Under the pieces are notes generated by a model, which ran no database searches, was not told the origin of the DNA, and saw nothing but the letters and a program-made list of their open reading frames with translations. Below, one piece after another: positions 56,602 through 64,000 of a DNA stretch of 64,000 nucleotides. Source of the DNA: Chlorops oryzae (taxonomy: Eukaryota > Arthropoda > Insecta > Diptera > Chloropidae); NCBI GenBank assembly GCA_020466095.1, contig CM035807.1, positions 99,095,785 through 99,159,784 of the forward strand, read 5' to 3'. How positions within the stretch are numbered: position 1 is the stretch's first letter; each line of letters begins with the position of its first letter. A program made the position numbers and the translations under genes.

Positions 56602-59115
56602 CTTAAATGAAAAAATATCGAAGCGAATATAAGTAACAAAATAAAATTATTTTATGATAAAAAGTCCTTAAAAAATATCTTATGCGCTATAAAATAAAAT
56701 AAAATAAAATAAAAATGGTCAACCAGACGTATACGCATCGTCATATGGCTATACGAGATTTCGTTACTCATACGCCCTGCTGTACATTTTCCAAAAGCGG
56801 TTGGCTGCGTTAAGCAATTGCCTTTATCGCATTTTATTGCTATCAAATTCTTCAAATTTCCATTTCAGCGGCTTCAAATCCATTCCTTCTAATTAAGAGA
56901 GAAGCGTAGATTTTAATTAAACCCAAAACCCCCTCCTCGCCCCCCTCCCGATCAAATTTTCAAGTTTATATTAGACAACATTTGTGCCAGACAATCAAAT
57001 TTTTTACTCGTTCCTTAATTGAAATGTGACTTTGTGCGATAGAACAAAGCAATATCAAGGCAAAAACTTCACATCAATTACAACCGCAGGCTCACACTTT
57101 GTTCCATCCATTGTGTACCTATTCGCGACCAAATTGAAAACACCTAGCCTTAAGCAACCTCGCAAGCTTTGGTCTTTGGCCTTTTTGAAATGTGCGTTGT
57201 AATTCACAAGGTTAGAATGTTGCAAGCCCTGCGACGGAAGTTACCTGTTTTAGCGTAAAACGCATTTCAGCAATAATGAATTTCTCGTTGGCATACCAAA
57301 TTCCTATTTGAACTTAAACTTCAATTTGAAAATTTCATGCAAACGCAAAAGCACAGGACATTTCATTAAGATGTCTCTTCAAAATGTGCTTAGGCTCTCA
57401 AATCTCAAAAGACCATAAGGACAAAAACTAAAATAATTAGTTTTATACCTTAAGGGGCAAATAGGTTTAAATAACTTACGTAAGATAATCTTTTATGTGG
57501 AAATTCTTTATCAATTAAAATTGTAAAAACTTATTGCCTTTTTACCGCAGGCAGTTGAGCTTTTTCCCCCCCAAAGAACCGTAACTTATGAAAATGTGTT
57601 AAACTGCAATTTGAAAGGATACCCCTCGATTCTGCTCTCATGCAGCGCATGTTTAACTTCGGGGGCTTTCGAAGAATTTATCTCATTTCTTTTCCTTTCG
57701 GATAATACTTGAAGAACTCGTAAGACAAATAAAGTGCAAACTAGTAACTAACTTGCATTTCGCTTTCAGCGTTTTTTCGAACGATCGAGCATTGAAGCAA
57801 AAAAAAAAAATAAAATAAAATACTGGAAAAAAATAATACGATAAAAAAAAGTGCAAAGTTTAAGACGACTTCTTTGCTATTGTTTTGTGGAGACTCTGTG
57901 TAAAAACAGATACGTCGAACGAGATTGTTCAAGTCTCGAACTTCGTACAATATTTGTTGCCTTTAAGAGCGCACTGGAGACTATTAACAATACACTTTGC
58001 CCGCACTGCTGCCACCACTTTGTTACGAGTGCGAATTCATCCTATTGTATAGCGCCGACTTTGGTGCACTCGTCTGCAAGCAACCACCTTACTTCCTGCT
58101 AGCAACAACTCTTCTATAAAAGTTTTTAATTGAGTTCCGTTTGCACAGGAATTTCGGTTTTGCCAAAAACTTTTTTTATTACATAAGAATTGGCGTTGTT
58201 TCCTTGAGAAAAATTCGATATTATCTATGTTGCCCGATCGAATCTTGTTGTTGGCGTCAAAGTTTCAAAACAATTTCTTCCAAAAACTCTTATTGATAGT
58301 TAGTTTTTTTTTTTTGAAATATTTTTTTATTAAGCTTTTTTTCCCAATGTTTAAAAGAAATTTTCTCTTTGTCGAGAATTTTCGGAGTTTGCTTAAACGA
58401 AGGAAGTTCCATGAGAATTAATTCTGCAGCATGTCAGGCGTGCATCCGGCTTACAACGCTTTTTCAACGTTTCTCCGTAAAAACAAAAAAAGAAAACGAA
58501 AAATTATTTACATAATTGCCCTGAAAATTAGCTTCATCTTTAACAACACTACAGTCAAGCCACACCATAATGAATTTCAATGGAAAAGCGATTCGATTCG
58601 TTTAAGAGAGCACTATCTGAAGTTGAAAATCCGCTCACAGTGTATTGGGTATTGTGGGTATTGCTGCATACGTGCATTACTTAATATATCGGTGTAAGTA
58701 GTTTCCCCGTATTTTAACAGACTTCAGCTTATTAGATCCCTTTAACGATTAATTAGCTTAAAGGCTATCCCGACGTTTCATTAACGAGTGAGCTGCGTTT
58801 AGTGCTCTCAGTTGGAATTTGCAATCAAGTTGCTTTTAGGGCAAAACCGATTATGAAGCGTTTTGCTCGAAGTTCCTCATCATAAAGAAAGCTATCCATT
58901 TGTGAATCAAATTTTGAAAGATATCGAGCGAGAGTTTAGAGCGGGATATTCATGGCAACTACAGAATAATATTCAAGCAATAATTCGAGTTTTGATTGCC
59001 TTTTCAAAAACAGATAAATTCAATTATTCGAACAATAAAATACCTATACAGCCAAAACTATCTAAAGAGAATTTGAAGGGATCGGGAAAAAATTCGTTAT
59101 AGAGAGATTTCGTTA
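56602..59115. other. Upstream region of the Ig/FN3 gene, non-coding as far as seen
   Basis: Presumably intron or 5' flank. Contains an ATAAA repeat at about 56689-56713 and several poly-A/T tracts. I searched the minus strand for a signal-peptide exon ending in phase 1 and did not find a convincing one. Confidence 0.4.
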
Positions 59116-59519
59116 AGCCTGAAATTTACTATAGAGTTTTTTTTACGTAGAGAAAAGAGTATAGAATGTAGATAATCTACCTTTATTGCGTATACTGAAG
59201 ACCGTCTTCTACAAAACTAAAGCTCTACGTAGAGCTGCCGTCAACATATTTAGAGAAACATAGCTTTACTATATGCTCCACTACTGTAGACACAGCAAAA
59301 GTAATTTTCTCTACTGTAGAGTCGTAGAAAAAACATTTTTCTACAGTGTAAACAGCCATGGTGCACACAGTAGAGCTCTAGAAATATGTTGACGGCACCT
59401 CTACGTAGAGCTATAGTTTTGTAGAGACGGTCTTCAGTATACGCAATAAAGGTAGACTATCTACACTCTACACTCTTTTCTCTACGTAAAAAAAAAATCT
59501 CTATAGTAAATTTCAGGCT
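59116..59519. mobile_element. 404-bp fold-back MITE, PIF/Harbinger type (TTA duplication)
   Basis: Almost the whole element is an inverted repeat. The left arm starts AGCCTGAAATTTACTATAGA, and the right arm ends TCTATAGTAAATTTCAGGCT. The arms continue matching through ACGTAGAGAAAAGAGT and ACTGAAGACCGTCTTCTACA to AAATATGTTGACGGCA near the centre. TTA flanks it at 59113-59115 and 59520-59522. A 3-bp TTA duplication is typical of PIF/Harbinger. No coding. Confidence 0.75.
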
Positions 59520-59866
59520 TTATAAAGAGTTTCGACTGTATTCTGCCTTCATTTTTCATTTCCTTCAATCAGCTCCGGCCATTGTTTCACTGCAAATGAT
59601 CAAAAGCGAATCTGATTGAATAAAATTCAATAATTTCACGTAATTCATTTATATTTTTTCAAGGCTTCAAACAAAGCAAAATTCACAACAAAGAGACACA
59701 AAAAAAAACTCGCATAATTGCCGTGATAATTCGCTTACGCAGACATTAATCGGTTTTCAATTACTTTCGAATCAGCAGCACTTCTCAACTTTTTGTTTAA
59801 TCAATACTAAAAAAAAGAAGCATACAATATTAATATTATCAAATTAATATCATCAATCAATCAATA

Positions 59867-60551
59867 AACAAGTAAGGGTGTTATAGTCAAGCGCGGCTGA
59901 CAATAAAATACCCGGCACCCTTCCTTCCGACTTATGCTCAATTTATTTGTGAATCCCGTCCCTTTGCCCCGCCCACTTTTCCACATCTTCAGCCCGATTC
60001 TAACTATTCCCGAAGAGTTTTTACGCGCGGAATCGCAAAAAATTGTGCCTTTCTAATTACACTGGGGAAATGAGTATAAAGAAAAGGACTATTACGAACA
60101 TATTAAGACAAAGGCCATCACATTTTTTCTTGTTTTGAGGCTTAGAATACTTCCTATTTTCGCAGAGAAAAATTTCTAGGGAGAAAACTCCCAGGGAATA
60201 TTAATTTAGAATAGGGCAGCTTTTGAATTATAATCGGAGGCTTGAATATACGCTCAGATTCTAAGTTTCATTGAAATATTTCGAAAATTTCCGATTTTGG
60301 GGCAGTTCTGAGATTTTTGTGACAGACCCTAGTACCCTTAAGAATGGTCCGATCGGATCCCCGTGAGCGCGCATACCAAGTTTCGTCCAGGCAGCTCAAC
60401 TCCTTCGATAAGAAAACGGTATTCAGATAGACGGACGGACGGACATGGCTAAATCGAATCTCCTGTATGGTATTTTTCGACTAGTTCTGGGTGTTACTCA
60501 CAACCACACAAACACAATATAACCTCGACACAGAGTGTGTCTGGTATAAAA
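59867..60551 (-). mobile_element. DINE-1-like element, family 2, copy 6, with a nested MITE
   Basis: Opens ACAAGTAAGGGTGTTATAGT (plus strand) with a decayed hairpin (GTCAAGCGCGGCTGAC) and closes CTCGACACAGAGTGTGTCTG then GTATAAAAA. Between 59991 and about 60218 the family sequence is interrupted by an AGCCCGATTC-ended MITE. The flanks match other copies once it is removed. A segment around GATCGGATCCCCGTG also lacks sequence present in copies 4 and 5. Confidence 0.65.
59991..60218. mobile_element. AGCCCGATTC-type MITE nested in a DINE-1-like copy
   Basis: The left end AGCCCGATTCTAACTATTCC and the reverse complement of the right end GCTGCCCTATTCTAAATTAA then TATTCCC correspond to the element at 47315-47529, with more divergence. 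Confidence 0.5.
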
Positions 60552-63500
60552 AACATGGCAGCCATTTCATGTTCGATGGTTTTTTCATGTTTTTTTTAAA
60601 AGGATTTTTCATTAATAACCGATGCTTTTCAATTAATTCCAATGGCGATAATCACCGTAGTTCTTTGAGTTATTAATATTGTGGTCATTCTGCAATGAGT
60701 GGACCCAATCAAGACAAAAAAAAAAAATTGCAAAAATATTTTAAATGCAATGCATTTCAAAATGATACGTTCATGAGATGAATTGCAAAGGTTAATGAAA
60801 TCTCATAATAGAAAGCTGAGTTTCGACACGAGTGCCGAACAATATTTTATGCAATAAGATTTCAAACTTGGTTTTAACCTAAATTTAAGAAAACGTTTTT
60901 TTTGTGAAGAAAATTTTTATTTTTATTTGACAGATTCATAATTTGAAATTCTTTATTATACAACTTCGTAGTATGCTCTGCTTATTTTTGCCTTGTATTT
61001 TTTAAAATGCGTGCGTTTTGAAATTTATTATTGCACTCTTTGAAATTCATTTCAAACCCTGGTAGTATGCCATGCTTTTTGTTTGTTTTAAAATTTATTT
61101 TTATACTTTCTCAAATCTAGTGTCATATATTCTTCATATGATTTTATAATATGATGTCGAATTGCATAAAAAAATTTACTAACCCCAATCAATTGCTGAT
61201 CGCTTTCAAAGGATTATAAAATCAAAAAAAAAGATAGCTTTTTATAAGTGTGAATAGTTTCAGAAAGCAAAGAAATTCGATCGGAAATCAATTGCAATCT
61301 CATTTTAGTTTTTATTTTCTATTTCCTATTTTTTTTTCTATTTTTAACTTGAATTGCTTTTAACAACATATTAAATTGCCATTCGAGGGAAAAATAATCA
61401 CAACGAAAAAAAGGATGTGAAAATAAAGCAAACAACATGTAAATACTACCTTTCTCCATGTTGGATAATAAATATCAAGGACTTGGAACGCACACGCAAC
61501 GCCTAAGGCTCTAAAAAAAAAACAAAAAACAAAATGCTTACTTGCCGCTGCACTCACCCCACAACGAACAGAATCTTTTTGCTGTAATCAGCAGGATAAA
61601 CAAAAATTATGTGCGATTTGTAACAGCACCGCATGACGGCATTGTTCAATGTAAAAGATAACGAAGTGGGGTAACAGAGACGGAAGCGGCTGGGAGGTGG
61701 GGATATTTGAGATAGTGTGACTTTATAAATCAGCCTGAGTGCGGCTTAGCAGAAATAAATTATTGGGCTCGAGATCTTCAAAAGGGAGATATAATTCAAG
61801 AAGGGTATTATTTTAAGTATAAGTTATTTCGTTGTAATTTATTAAAGGAAGAATGTGAGGGTGTTTTTTTTTACTAAGGATAAAATCATTTCAACAAAAT
61901 AATTTTGGGAAAAAAAAATCATGCATGGAAATTGCTGAAAAGACACAACCATTTAACATCTAAATGTATTGAAATTTGATGGGAAAGGAACTCGAAAGTC
62001 GCGCAAGACATATTCCCGGGCATCGTGACATTCAATGTATGTACATTTCTAGGCAACTTTTGAGGCAATCACTCTATTCATTGCCAGTTTTTATTATTGA
62101 GTCGTTAAAATCGAATGCCTTTCACAAAGCCTTTGGGACAAAGCACATAAATACCTACCAAAGGCGAAAAATCGGAAATTTTATTTGCATCTAATCTACG
62201 AAGCAATTCTTTTCTTAATTCTCGAAAGATGGCCCATTGTGATAAACTCCAAACTGTCCTATAAATATTGAAGTTGCATGTCCAAAACAAATGATCACGA
62301 CAAGAATGAAGAAATGAAAAAATAAAAAAAATTGAATCCTTGGCTTGGCGACCCAAAAATCGTAAATTCCTCACTGCTATATGTCACTGTCTTCGTGAAG
62401 CACAGCACAGCACGTACACTCACAGCAAGGTAACGAAGCAATCACACATGGGAGTGTACGAAAATATTTCTCGTTCCTAAGATATGAAATTGCATTCAGG
62501 CATGTCATGTCGAATTTCGGAATACAACATATAATCATCTACATATGTATGTCTGTCTGTGGAGCTGAATCTGGTTGACAACAAAGACAACAACCACAAA
62601 GGAGGAAACAAAGGCAAAGACATGCGAGCGAGTTACATGCAAGAAGAATGTCGATTTGCAGAAGCGACATATGAAATTCGGTGCAAGTTGTGATTTAATT
62701 TCGAACAAAATGTGTTTTCATTTCAGTTTTTAATCGGATTTGAAGTGATTTCCTTTTACGAAATTTTCTCTCTTCGATTCTTAAAAGAATACTTTTCTTT
62801 TCATTCGAACGAGAGAACAACAAAAAACAAACAAAGGAACAAGAATCATTTCAACTAAATGCAAACTTTTCAATTACCAAAAAGCTAATTAAAATTCAAC
62901 GAAAGGAACTGAAAAGTTTAAGCAATTCGTTGACTGATTCCGCGTTGTTTGTCTGCCTTTCGCTAAATTTGCTCCCAAAGAGGAAGAGTTTTCATTTCAT
63001 TCCTCCGACTACTTTGATTGACTTTCGCAATGAGCTTAAATTTCAAAAGTTAAATGAAACTGAGGAGGGGCTGGAAATTTTGGAGCAGGAAGAAATAAGG
63101 ATATGAAATATAGAGGACAATGCTCTATGATATTATAATTTTTGATCATTAGAAATGTTGGTTTTTGTGCTTTGATCATTGATGGCCTCAAAAGATGGCA
63201 AAAGAAAGTTCTTAAGTCATCATCAGGCGTATTCAAAAATTTGCAAACATTTATCCATGATTTACCACAGCCGAATGGTTTCTCTTGAAACGTCCTTCGA
63301 AAAAAACTCCGACAATTGAAGTTCTCGCGAATATGCCAAAAAGTTCGCCGATCAGAAAAATCGAAAAATTCTTTTGATAGGCATACTAGTAAGAGAAATC
63401 GCATTGAAGAGTGGGAAACAGTTTTCTATTGAAATCATTGAAAGTTTACAATAAACTCTGTATAAACATTGCGATTGACGTGTATTCTGAATCCTTTGAA

Positions 63501-64000
63501 AATCATTTGAAGCGAGAAAACTCTAAAGGAATTTCTCTGGAATCTCTCAGTTGAGCTATTTAAGTGCACTCTCACGCGCACATCCTTTTCCCTTCTAATG
63601 ATGTGTGTGTGGGTGTGTGTGTATCCACGTATGTAGGAGGAAATATGCATGCACATTTCTAAGTCTATATTTTTTCTTTCTGTTTTGGTTTTTTTTTTTT
63701 ATTTATTAGGTTTTTTTTTGAAGCAAACATCAAAGCATGCAGTGTCACAATCAGGCAACCAACCAACCGTTGACAATGCGTCCACTTAACCTAAATAGAC
63801 AAGCGAAATGAATTCAAGTCAGTGCTACTAGAACATGGCATACTTGAAGCGTTCAAGCTTTGTATTTGTGTGTGTATGTGTGTGTGTGTGGGCTCATATA
63901 CAAGAGGTATTCGCATGTGAATTTGTTTATTCATGTCACGTTTTTCCTGTGACAAATGCAGTTGTGTGTGTGTGTGAGCCCTGCACTTTTATCGCATAAA
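60552..64000. other. Non-coding sequence to the window end
   Basis: AT-rich, with GT microsatellites at about 63603-63622, 63866-63890 and 63963-63978. I found no exon that could supply the signal peptide of the Ig/FN3 gene and no other gene. Confidence 0.4.

Overview
This is an AT-rich window of eukaryotic nuclear DNA, most likely from a higher (schizophoran) fly. The evidence for a fly is: introns of 55-70 bp with GTAAGT-type donors; a TATA plus TCAGTT-initiator core promoter; protein-coding genes of insect type; and many repeats built like the DINE-1 (Helentron-associated) elements of Diptera, with a (GTCY)n microsatellite core. I cannot fix the genus from sequence alone; a tephritid is only a guess.

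Layout. (1) 1-6450 is gene-dense. It holds the 3' end of one member of an unrecognised tandem gene pair (1-451, +), its complete paralogue (1554-2695, +, one short intron) and, convergent with that, an FeS helicase of the DDX11/ChlR1 family (6450-2917, -, three exons). The helicase reads as full length except for one missing base inside the DEAH box, and its first intron carries a Helentron-like insertion. (2) 6.5-31 kb is gene-poor. The only convincing gene is a lysine- and cysteine-rich single-exon reading frame of unknown function (17862-19289, +), next to a GC-rich degenerate gene-like patch (about 16.8-17.33 kb). The rest is SINEs, Helentron-like elements, palindromic MITEs and a TTAAG satellite-like tract. 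(3) 31041-32549 (+) is an intronless, diverged copy of translation initiation factor eIF3 subunit L. (4) 33-53 kb is non-coding and repeat-rich, including a 1.43-kb Transib-like element (36530-37956) whose ends look like V(D)J recombination signals. (5) 53574-56601 (-) holds six exons of an immunoglobulin/fibronectin-III cell-surface protein (fipi/NCAM-like), all joined by phase-1 introns; its signal-peptide exon was not found. (6) 56.6-64 kb is non-coding, with a 404-bp fold-back Harbinger-type MITE and another Helentron-like copy that carries a nested MITE.

The genes do not form a pathway. They are separate eukaryotic transcription units (genome maintenance, translation, neuronal adhesion, and two unknowns). 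The most unusual feature is the Transib-like element: perfect CACAGTG heptamers at both termini, nonamer-like ACAAAAAT blocks spaced 23 bp at one end and 13 bp at the other, and a perfect 5-bp CGCCG target duplication. Runners-up are the single-base lesion in the DDX11 DEAH box, the diverged eIF3l retro-type paralogue, a chimeric Helentron-like fragment, and a 1.42-kb TA-flanked element full of TACGAAA motifs that seems to carry its own promoter and splice signals.
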